Source of the DNA: Lingula anatina
Lineage: Eukaryota > Brachiopoda > Lingulata > Lingulida > Lingulidae
Direction: 5' to 3'
Assembly (NCBI RefSeq): GCF_001039355.2
Contig: NW_019774624.1
Coordinates: 1,986,845 to 2,050,844 of the forward strand
DNA length: 64,000 nucleotides
Part shown: piece after piece, positions 14,101-26,100 of the stretch
How positions within the stretch are numbered: the stretch's first letter is position 1
Layout: every line of letters starts with the position of its first letter
Position numbers and translations under genes: made by a program
Notes under the pieces: generated by a model
What the model was told of the DNA's origin: nothing
Database searches by the model: none
The model's input: only the letters and a program-made list of their open reading frames with translations

Positions 14101-17100
14101 TACCTGTGAAACAAAGTGCCTTCACATAAGCGGCCCTGACACCTGTGTTTTTTAACTGGACCTGTGTCACACAGTGAGAGCAGCCAGACATGTCTCCTAA
14201 GCTGGCCCAGGACCCTGCACTCCCCTGCCCCTGCTTTACCCCATGGAGTACCAGTTTGCTCACACCACCATAGCCATACAATGGGACCTGAAATTATGGA
14301 GTTGAAAAAATCATGTGCATTATTATTATCACACCACTATAGATATACATAAGTACTTAGAGCATTTTTAATGCACACCTCTCTTTGTCTCTCATAAAAT
14401 TTTCACTGAATGACACAGTTGGCATTTTCTATAGAATATGGTCAACTCTCTCTTTCTTTCTTTCTCTCTCCTTTTTCACTCAGTGCTACAGATTCATATT
14501 TGAATTCCCCCCTCCCTCTCTCTCTCTCCTTCCTCACAGGGTACTTAATCCTTCCAGTCAGTGGCCTAATCTCCAGCTTGGTGTTGAAGGCAGCCACCCT
14601 GGTAGGGCAGAAGAGCACATTGACAGGGTACTCCTCCTTTGGTTTCAGAATTAGTTCTCTCTCATCACATCGCCTCTCACTGTCCCCGCTTCCCACCTGT
14701 AGCTGAAATTTGGCACATAATTTGTTGGAGTTACTACTAAATGTGCAGCAAAAACTGGTAAATGAGTTGTTTTTTTTTTCCACAATATTAATTTTTTTTT
14801 TTTTGAAAATGTAATTGGTACTCCACTTTATAAATATTTTTTTACCCTTACAAATACAGAAAATTGTGTTATAATCAGTGAGAAAATGTTGGAGTCACTA
14901 AAAAAAAGTAAGCTAAAACATAACAAGTAAAATGAGTTGTTTTTCCCTAAATTATAAATATGCAATTGTTTATTTTAAAAATATAATGGGCACTGTAGTC
15001 TATTATTATTAATATTTTTTAACCCTTATAAATTTTGAAAATTTTAACATTCAGTAAGAAAGCCACCTTCTCTGCTATGATTTCTACCACATGTTCACCA
15101 GACAGTATAAGTGCTATAAAACAACTAAGCCAAAATGCCGTCATCAGACAGGTGGGGTAATTAAAGGACCAAGTGTCAATTGATTTTTACCACAGTGTCA
15201 AATAAGTTCATTAGGAAATTGTGTTGATCTTATAAGACGGGAAACAGGTGTCACACCTAGAAGACAGATAATCAAAGTGGTTCTCAATTCAAAATCAAGC
15301 AGATGCTTTTCTCCCTTTTTTTCTCAATACCCAATCAACACATTTTCTGCATGCGTAATCAACATGTATTCAGCATCTTAGGAAAAATATCCTTGAAGTT
15401 TTTGATTTGGCAGAGTTTCCACCAGACATCAGTCAGTAAATTTTTACTAATTAAATCTGCCCGACACAATTATTGGCAACCACTTCCTTAATCCAAACAA
15501 GCCGATAATTTATTACATACTTTAAGCCTTGTGCCTCTTGAAGTGATTATAACTACAACTTTTAGCTTGTTATTTGAAGACTTATACTTTTGTAACTTTA
15601 AGTCAAGCTTTTTTTTTTATTTGCTTCGGAAAATTTTGCCTTAAGAGAATTGGCATTTTATTTCATTTTATCTTATTTATAATTATTCTGTTAAATCATT
15701 TCCAATGAAACATGACTATATAGCCTATGCACCAGGAACTTTAAGCTGAGAGGGAGAGGACATTGAATATGCAGAGGTAGGAAAAGAGTAGGATCTGTAT
15801 ATCAGTTCTTATGAACACTGGGGTATGATTTGGACTGTTTGTCCCCCACAGGATGAAGAGATTTAGTAAAGATCTCTACACTAAATACCATTTATCAACT
15901 AGAGTCTAATGTAAAAAGGACTTTATGCCTGATGTCCAGACATGAATATATAACTTCTTGTAACTACACAATATAAAGTGCACTATGCTAATACATACCT
16001 AAATTGTAAAATGGGTAAAGGGGGCAAATAATTCTAAAATAAAATTCCGCAAATCTGTCTAAAATTGTCATTACAAAAATAAATAAGTAAATTAAATAAT
16101 TAATCCTCACCTGGAAATCAGGAGTGCACCCTTTAATTCTAAGTCTCAGCTTAATCATCTCATCACTGGCATTGCACAGGGTAGTTTTTTGATGACTGAA
16201 ATAAAGTTCTTCTTTATAATTTCTTTCTTTTGGACAATAATTTTAGCCAGAGTCTTCACTCTTTTTAAGAAAAATATTTAGAAGTTCATTCAATAAAATG
16301 ATAACTAGACACATTTTATTTAATATGGTTGGTTGACTGTCCAATAATATATTTGGGGAAGGATCAAAAAGTCCAAACTTACAGGGAACGGCCCACTGGG
16401 ACACCTCCCCACGACAGAAAGTGCTTATTACATAGCAATGTCTGTGGAGGGTGGCCTGCTGAGGCAGAACTGGCCTTAGAACGCACTTTCTCTGCTGGAA
16501 TACTATCCTGTACCATGTTCGACTGTCCAGTGTCAGACTGTCGAAAAACTGTCGTCTGCAGATTATTCATCTGTTCTCTTGATGGGTAGGTCATTTCTGC
16601 AGGAAGATGTCCATCCTGTCCCCGGCTAAACCCCGTGTCAGTTTGTTGAAAACCTTGCTGTGTGGGCTGAGCAGAGAAATGGTCTGAAGGAGGCGCACTG
16701 ACTGTTTGCCTGGAGGTAACAGACTGTGTCAGACCCCTCAAAGGTGTCTCATAGGCTGGCCCATCTGGTTCCACTAACATGTGAAGAGCACTGAAAAAGT
16801 GAGAAATAAAAAACCCAAGATGCATAATTGTTAGAACTTGATTCTCATAGCAGTCCTTTGCTAAAATAGCCCATCCACTAGAAATAAAAAGTTAGCAAAC
16901 CAGCTCTAAAAGGAGAAGTGAGAGGATACCAAAGGTTTCAAAATGGCTGCCCTGGGCTATAGCTTTTGCAAGTGCAGTTTCTCTGCGTGTGGGGGGAGGG
17001 GGAGGGATTTCAATATAATGGTGACTATGAAAATAGGTAATAAGATACATACTTAACCCTGCAAAAATCAATGACAAACAAACAAAAGATGGTATTTATC

Positions 17101-20100
17101 TTCTACAATGCAGTCTATGGCAACCTTCTACTCAGTAATTGACCACTCACCTTTCATATGTCCTCTGCTGTTGGTCAACAGCCTTATATTTGACCACGAC
17201 GTCCTCCCCCATCCCAGGAGCCAGCTGTAGTCTGGTAGGGAAAACAGTAAACAGTTGTGGCCAGTCATGGATGGACAGAGTGACATCTAGTGTTATGTTG
17301 CCTGCATTGCGCAGTGGTAAGAGCTTGGTGTCGGACCAGCCAACAGCTGCTTGAAGGACCACACTCTGGATGTGTTAAGAAAATAATAAGCAAATTTTTT
17401 TATTCTATATTGTGTTTTACCACAATATTGAATAAATTAATTAATTTCAATTTAAAGAAGCAAGGTGCTGATATCCGAGTCCTCGATATATCAGCTTTTT
17501 GACTGCCCCATTTTAAACATTTCCTTGACTAACTTTCCTCTTTATCAAAATATGCCAACTGTACCCATGCAAACAATACTAAAATACGTACATCAAGACT
17601 TCTGGGGGCATGTAGCCTGGCCACGCCCACTGTGGCCCGTACAGACACACTCCGCACTGGAGCTACAGACTTGGGCATGTCCACTTCTATCACTACTGTG
17701 GCTGTCAGCACTTCAGGGATTTCTGGGACATGGTCTACAATGTAGGGTATGAGATGCGAAATATGAATGCTTCAAATTGTAGAGTAATTGATGTGTGCTT
17801 TTTTCACCCCATTTCCTAGAATACTCTTTTACAATGGCAGCAAACCAGTTTTATGCAATGTTCTAATACTATTGCAAAACATTTGCCTTTCACAATAATA
17901 ATTATTTTACTCTATCAATAACACAAACACAATACAAAATATTAAACAATTGTTTAGAAACAATACTTATGTATGAAATATAATTTTAAAATGTTACGAA
18001 ATACAGTTGTAAAATTCATATTAGACATCATCAACTCTAAAAACTTTATAAATATCTTCATTTAAATAAATTCATTTAATACTTACCTCTGTCAAAACTC
18101 TGTTTGGGTGCTCTAAAGAATAGAGGGACGTGTGTCTCAGTAGGGTGACCATGCTCCCCACTCCCCGGGATGGTCAAGTTAATGATGGACCTGGCCAGAG
18201 CCGGCGTGACTGGACGGTGGGTTTGGGATATCACAGATACATCAGGAGAGGCCTGCTCGCTGTCGAAAGTGAAGCAGTGCCAGGAAGACTTGTTCTGAAA
18301 CATGAAAAAAGATGTCTTGTTACAACAAAAGGAATGTGGTTATAATAGCAATTATTATTATTATTGTTGTTGTTGTCATTACTATTATTAATACTATTAT
18401 TATTATTAAAATTTTTATCATCATCATTATTATTATTATTATTATTATTATACTAAAACTACACTTCTGATGATAATCATAATAATACTAAAATAGCAAC
18501 AACAGTGCATGTACACGTATGTGCTCCAACACACTTACAGTAGAAATGACCAGCCTTAGTGGGACTGCAGCTTTTCCATTATTAACAACAGTCAGTGGTA
18601 GGGACTTCTGGCTGCCGTAGGGCAACTGACCAAAGTCCAGGCCAAATTCACTGCCTGTTTTCACCTAGAGATGAAATATATCAAGCCTTGATAAACAACA
18701 GAAAAAGACAGACTTTAATGCAAGGAAAAAGTTGGTAAACACAAATGAGAGCTGTATTTTAAGTGCTCAACACATGCAGTAGCAAAAGACAAATATTCCA
18801 CTTGTCTGCAGGTGCATTCAGACACCATTTGGGGTCATAAGAAAGAAGTAGGAAGCAATGGCAGCATGGCCTTACAAAAAGGAGGTCTGGGTACTGCCTA
18901 AGGTGGAAAACGTGTGGAATATGCCTATTACAATAATAAAACCACCAAGAGAAATTATTATAAGATTCTGATTTAAATTGGGAAAAACATCAGCAGGCAA
19001 TTGTGACATCCACTCCTGCTTAGCAATTGCAGGGCTAGACACTAACTTTTGTGAGCACCTGTCCTTCGGACAGGTGCTCATATATTTGACCTGTCCGATT
19101 TTCAATCCAACCTGTCCACAAAACCAATACTTTTTTCTATTCATACCTTTGAACTTTGTCAATTAATACGTGTAGTCATACATTTAAATTAATGTATATA
19201 TTACCAAAACATTCAATCATATGAGCCCCGAAAATGCACCTTAAAGTGAATTTATGTTCAGATAAAAAGTTGTTTTTTCATACTTGTGAACTCCTGAAGA
19301 TTTAATCTTGCATATAAGTCTGATATTTAACATCAGGGCTTCTCCTAGGATTTGGGGTACAGGGTCTACTAATTGTAAGTCTGCAATTTGATAACAGATT
19401 CACATGAAGTTTAACCAAAGCTNNNNNNNNNNNNNNNNNNNNNNNNNNNNNNNNNNNNNNGTACTTGTGTAGTTTCTGTTTTTGGAAGTGTCTTTATTAC
19501 TAGAGCACGTAGATTTTAACTAAATAAATGTTCAGTAGTGAACCTGATATGTGAATAAATTTTGTCTGATGAAGTTCTGGAGGGTGTTCACTTTCATAAT
19601 TTGGCGGTAAGTTTGCTCAGACTTCGTTTTGCGACTGCATGTGTTTTGTGCCAAAAGTAGGTCACTCTTTTCAATGTTGTCTAGGAAGAGGCAAAAAGAC
19701 GTTAGTATGCAACAAAAAATGATTTTTTAAAGATTTTTGATCCAAATTTCTCATAAAACATGACCTGTCCGTCGGACAGCCAACCCTGCAACTTCACCTG
19801 TCCGAACTGAATTTTTACCTGTCCCGGACAGGCGGACAGGCGCTAATGTCGAGCCCTGAATTGTGTAAATTACAAAAAAAATGTATATCCATCACAAGCA
19901 CAGTATGTATCCATATAACTATTTAAGATCTGGGGCCGGTTTCACAAAGCAGTAGTTAGTTAGCGATCGGTAGTTAGCCTCTCGCTAGTTATAGTGCCGT
20001 TTCACGAAGCAGTCGCTAGTTCTCTCGCTCGTTATTGTCTCGTTGTTGCCTTGGATATTTAACGACTGGTCAGATCAGTCGCTAACTCTAGAGTTTCATC

Positions 20101-23100
20101 GTACGCATGCGTAATGAGTGAAATAAAAAGGTTGCTTAGTTACCGTTGTCTGTCGTTTGTCTTTTTATCCAATATGGCGGCTACTTTTCTTGCTATCCGT
20201 ACCGCCAGACGGCAACGTAGACTACGACGTTTTCATGAAAGGCAGAATCTATTAGAATATACACACGATGATGCAATTTACGAGAGGTTGCGCCTAGCTG
20301 TGACAAAAAGAGCGGCAAAAAGTTGGTGGAGATCCTTTACGACGACCTCAAAGCAGACGTTCTTATGCATTTCCAGCCACCAAAAATTGGAGAGTTAGTG
20401 CTTTCGTGACACTTTTACGCAAGAGTTCCACTTCCGGCAGACGGTTTCGAGACTACGGTGAGTAACGAGAGAACTAACGACCGAACTTTACGACTGAACT
20501 TAGCGATGAGTTAACGACTGCTTCGTGAAACACCCCTCGAAAAAAAAAGTTTGCTCGTTAGCGAGGTAGTTCAGTAGTTAGTTGTTCTAACTAACTACTG
20601 CTTTGTGAAACCGGCCCCTGTATTACTCTACTGTTAGTACCTGTATATTGGGTTCCTCAGCCATTGCCTGTATGGTCACCATAGAGGGCAAGCCTGATGT
20701 CCGAAGTGGCTGGTCACTCACAACTGGACTGGTCACAATATTCAACTGACCAACATATACTCCAGGGTACTTGGGTGCAAAAACCAGCGCAATCCTTTCC
20801 GTAGTCCTCGGCTCCACAATCACTTTCAGTTTCTTGAAGACAAACGGGTTGTTAAGGACGGTGTCCAAGACTTGGCCATTCACAGTGATGCTGGTCAGCT
20901 CCAGACCACACTGGACCCATCGGTCAGTTGGGTTGTGGAGGGTCAACTCTGTTCTTGAGGAGAGTCCCACACAGCAGACCCCGGGGAGGCGGAGTTCCCC
21001 TGGGGTGTGTATACTAGGGGGGAGCTGATAGCCATGTGTACTGGACAGATAGGACTGGGCTGGAATCGGGAAAAAAATTTATATAAACTCAGTCTTTGGC
21101 AATGACTTTGAAGCCTGCTGGTCCTTCAGACCACCAGGTTCTGAGAATCTTCTGAAATAATGCGTCCATAATTAAACAAATTCATTAAAATTTTACTGAC
21201 ATTTGATGAGGGTCATGTCACAGAATTGACTCTGCAGGCTGTAATCAGGTATTTGACCAAACACTTTCCAAATTTAAGCTTCAAAATAAATTAGTTATAC
21301 CAAAATTAGAAAAACTAAATCAAATCAAAATAAAAATAAAATAAAACCTCACCCTGCCTGTCTCTGGGAACTTGATACCCACTAGGTACTGTGGTTGTGG
21401 CAAACAAATTATGCATACTGCTTGGTGTCACAAATGTCTGGGCTACATTTTCTTGAAACAAGGCACTCACAGGGGGAATACTGCTGACCCCTACGGGTTC
21501 CGATCTTGCCTGTGGTCGGAAATCTGCTGGAATGGACATGGCCTGCCTACTGTCAGCATACTGGAGATTTTCTGACCCCCAAGTTGCCTCTCTCATATGA
21601 GAAATACCAGCAGGAGTTTGTGAATTCATTGTAAATGCAGGTCTGTTTGCATCTGATGCCTGTGGTTGCCAGGAATGTACACTGCTGCCCCCTTGTGGGT
21701 GAGATCTATACTGCTGATCCATGGAGGACCTTAATACACTGGAAGTAGAACTGGAATCGTTTCTACCATGCTCTGTTCCAAATGCTTGTGAAGTTGGAAG
21801 TGGGATGTCTGCCATACCATGAGGGTGTCTTGAGCTTCCCTCCCTTTGCCTATCCAAACTACTGTTGACAGAAGAAGTGCTGACTGTGGAATGTGAATCC
21901 CTGGTTTGGTTGTAGGGAGGAGATTCCCTTCCACGTCGCTCATATTCCTCTATACTTCCCCATATACTTGTGGCTTGTGAGGCGGTCTCTGCAAAATCTT
22001 GAGACATCAAAGGTGCTTTGTCACCAGTGTCAGAGAAAATGCCACTAGGGGGCTCTCTTTCCCTGTAGTCTAGTTGCTTCACAACAGACGAAGGTATAGT
22101 ATAAGTATCATAAGTCTCACTGAAAATTTTTGGTTCTCTCCTGCCACCATGTATGACATTGTTTTCTTTAAATGTTGCATGATCTTGCCTTGGAGACAGA
22201 CTGGGAGATGATGAGGTCTCTAAACTACCTGGTTTTGGTGAAGTTTTTCTTTCATTGCTGCTGTAATCTGTGGAAGTTCTTAACAATGGTGACTCTCTGG
22301 TGCTGAGCCCTGTTGGTGACCCTCCAGTGCTGACCCCTGTTGGTGACCTTCCAGTGCTGACCCCTGTCGGTGATCCCAGGTGACCAGTGCTGATCCCAGG
22401 TGGTGACCTACCATTGGTCTCTGCCAATGACCTTCCACTCCTGAACCCTGGTGGTGACCTCTCACTAACCTCTTGTGATGACCTCTTGAAACTGACCCCT
22501 GGTGGTGACCTTCCAGTGACGGGTACAGGCCCTTTTTGTTTGTTATCATGCTGAAAAGATTTTTCTGATAAGGATGTATTTTTCGAAGTAGTTCGTCTAC
22601 TCTGACTGGGCCTCTCCAACTGCAGTGATCTGGTTGTTGCTGGGCCATCCTGTTCAGAGGTGACACCTACAGGTGGAGTTCTGACCTCCCTGGTAGGGGC
22701 AACAGAAGGTTTTGACACAAGAGTTCCAGCACTGCTGCTACCTTGGGAAGATGAAGGCACATTATGATGCTGACCAGTGGTGTCCCCAGGTGGCGGGGGC
22801 CTAGACCCTCTTTCATTATAGTAGCCCATTGAGGTACTGGATGTGGAATAGACAGAACTGGCATCTAATGATACAGGAGTGCCTTTTCTGTCTCTCACAG
22901 AAGATTGTGAAGGTTTAGAAAATTCTACAACATTGACAGGAGGTGTCTGTCTTTCCATTTTTACTGCCTGACCTTTTGACATTTTGTGGACACCAGGGGG
23001 AGCTGTGTCTCTGTTGACACCAGGAGGCGGTGGCCGTGATTCAGTCTGTCGCATCTGAGGCTTAGGTTTTTCTTGTCTCTGTTTGTGGGAAAGCTTAAGA

Positions 23101-26100
23101 ACTTTCTCTGCTATGTCATCCATTGGGGCTGACATTGAGAGTGAGGCAATATACTTACTGATGGCACTGATGTTAACTGCACCTGTCTGGTCCAGAAAAG
23201 TGGTTTCATCTGGAATGCCTGCTCCTGGCTGAACTCTCATTGAAACCTCTTCTAAAATGCTATGGACAGACTCAGCATCACTTTGGCTATCGTGAAATGA
23301 ATCTGTTTCACTGACTGTGCTAACATTGTCATTGTCTGTGTCAGGTGACGAGCCATTGTTCTGCTCCTCGGTGCTGTTGACACTACTGCTGCTGCTGCCT
23401 ATGGCAAACTGGGTTTTCTTGACTCTGGGAGATTCTAATGCCACCTTGTGCCTTCTTGGTGAACTATACTGTTTCTTTTGTCTTTCTTCTCTCCCTGTGC
23501 TGTCAGATTCTGAGGACGACATAACACTATCCTTTTCCAAAATTCGTGATTTACCAGCCATTTTTCTGTGGTCATCTTGTTGATACCTACGTGGACTAGC
23601 TGGTCTTTTGTCTGAAGGCACAAGAGTCACTTTTGAGCCAGGCTCAGATGACTTAGAAACACTATAATTATGATAATTTTTCATGCTCTGTTCTGCATGA
23701 GAATTGTAATTCTTCTCTGGTTTCTTTGTACAACTGACTGAAGTCTTAGGCTTATCATCAATTCTGCTAGGAGAGGAAGACCCAGCTAATACCCTGCTAT
23801 TTTCCTCCTTTTGTTTAACTGGGTAAGAATCACGGTGATCAGGGGTAATTTTACCACCAGCTTGCCCCATATTTCTTGATCTTGAATTAGTGGTATCCCC
23901 CACAGATTTCTTAGCAGCACCGCTCTGCTGCACCAGACGAGGTATAGCAGATCTTGTTGGAGTGCCTCCTCCCTTGGGAGACCCCACGCCATCTGATACT
24001 TGTGGAAGTTTTGAGGATGTTTCCATCCTAACATTATGTCCATCCCTACTTTTTTCTTGCCCAAACACAGTTGTCTGCGTCTGAAGCCTTTCTCCTGTAA
24101 GCCTCTCCTTCTTCCATAGAGGACTCTGTCTGTTTTCAGTCATTGCGACAATGTTGCTGTCTCTCAGTCCTTTAGAAGAGGAGAGGGATTCTGTGAGTGT
24201 TCTGTCCACTCCAGATTTACTATAGGTCCCTAGCTTGGTGAGGGGACTTCCCGCAATGGGGCCCTGCTGCTGCAGTCTTGGGGGACTCGGTGAGGCTGTT
24301 AAAGTCTGGTCTCCATCGGTTTCCTCTGCTGTCACAGACTTATTGGTTTTAGCTGCTGCTGGCTTGAAGTAAGCAGTCTGGATTCCCTCTGTGGCTCCTA
24401 GCATCTCTCTGCTGTCATTGAGGTCTAAAACAATAACAGGCAGATTATCAGCAGAAAATATATCTTTCAAAACAGTCAAGCTTTCTTCACATATTTACAC
24501 ACACCAACATGCATACCCACACACTTACTATTATAAACTTTTATTAATAATATTGTCAAGTAAAATGTATAGTCACAATGGGTTTGTAACTTTTATTAGA
24601 TCTGTATATTTTAATCATCATTTATACTAAAAAACCTCATAATATGAACATAAAAATTCAGGAAAGTAAACTATCTCAGGGATGCTCTTCACATAAAAAC
24701 ATTCACATGTATCAAAATTAAGTATTCATCCAGAAAAATTCATCCAATGACCTAAAGATAACAGGCAAGTGTTAAATTTAGTTCATTCTCAGCGTAGAAA
24801 TCATACATACGAATTCAAACTTTTTCTTTCTGGCAGGTAATTTAAACATACCTAGATGAGGAATCCTGTTCTCTTTGATAGACACATCCTGCTCAGAGTC
24901 CCTCTCCTCAATATCAGCAAGAAGTGCCACTGGCTTCCTGTCACTGGGAGGAGTAACAAAGTCAGTGCCAAATGTGGGCTGAAAAGATTGTGTATTGTGT
25001 TAGGTGTGACTGCAACACAATGGAATTCATTGCAGGCTGAAAATATTGTAAATTGTGTTTGGTGTGACTGCACTGTCAGCAATTGCAAGTGTAAAGCCCT
25101 TAGCTTTTTTCAACATCTGGAGATGCACCTTTATGTTGGTTGTCTCTCTGTAATCTATTTCTCTGGCCCTTGCTTCAGGGGCAGCTTCTTACACAGACAC
25201 TATTTGTGAACATTTAAATGGATAATTACTGTTTATTTATCTTTAACTATCAACTGGCAAAACTATATAGGACACTTTGAAACAAAAATAGATGTGAAAC
25301 AGCTATGTTTCAATCTTTTCACAAAGGAAATGACTACTTTTACAACAATGTTAATAAATGCAATCTCTTGGAACCGTGAACAATCTTACTGTTAAAATAT
25401 ATATAAAAAGGACAAGTAATGCTCTTCTCTCATATATCATACATATCGCATATCTTCAGACTTACTCTTGGCACCAGGCCATCCCCCTCCAGTGTCCCCA
25501 GTGCCTCTGTTCTGGTCCCTATAAACTGACCAAATGACACCTTGCCATGTGACTGATCATGTGACCTGTCTCTGCCATCATGGGACACCATGGCGGAGAA
25601 AGTAACATCCCCGTGTGGCAGCATCCAGGAAGAGTCTGCTACATGTGGGGTATGATCTGCCACATTATCTGCAACCTGGAGGAATGAGATTGGTTGTTAT
25701 GGAAGACATAAGAGTCACGAAAGAAAATTGAAAAAAAAATACAAGTAATAAATTAAGAGGCTTATATCTGGTTTCTTTAAATCTAAGCCCAGAAATTTTT
25801 TTAATATGCTGAGCACAAAATAAAATTAGAAACTTTGTTCACTTTCATTACCAAAAAGTCTTCTTCTTCAAAACCCACACAGAGCTCCTGTTAATCAAAA
25901 ACAATTCACCTTTTGTGATATATTTGCAAAATATTAAGAAGGAAAATAGTACTGACTTGTACCTCATCAAACTTGTGTTCTTCTTCAAAGGCAGCTTCAT
26001 CGTCGTCCAGTATAGCTTGAGCATTATCTGAAATGTAAAAATTGTCATGTAAGGTATATATTTCTAATTACTTTGCATTCAATGCAAAACTTATAGTTCA

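Larger units (their letters stand above)
5189..21059 (-). other. CEP192: CEP192 C-terminal tandem ASH/PapD-like domains (residues ~1888-3159)
   Basis: Twenty-three exons encode a string of immunoglobulin-like ASH (ASPM-SPD-2-Hydin) folds. Recurring signatures are an N-terminal LDFG or FLSWGGVPVG-type strand, a conserved N-x-(G/S/T) turn (VVNNGKAAV, LRNAGNITL, LKNTGVRAAY, LRNTKDESVTW, VKNGTTSNH) and a closing F-x-P-x-x-x-G strand (FAPKYPGVYVG, FCPTRVAAF, FSPREAGQY, FRPTSPGSY). In CEP192 this half targets the protein to the centrosome. The terminal ASH domain is built by the last three exons and ends in VYGECV-stop. A linker rich in Ser and Thr (16790-16383) and another in 10317-9943 separate the folds. 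Confidence 0.9.

Noticed and set aside
16329-16589. Plus-strand frame over a CEP192 exon
   Set aside because: Antisense shadow of the coding exon 16790-16383, like other plus-strand frames at 13183, 14410, 17139, 18130, 20771 and 23317.
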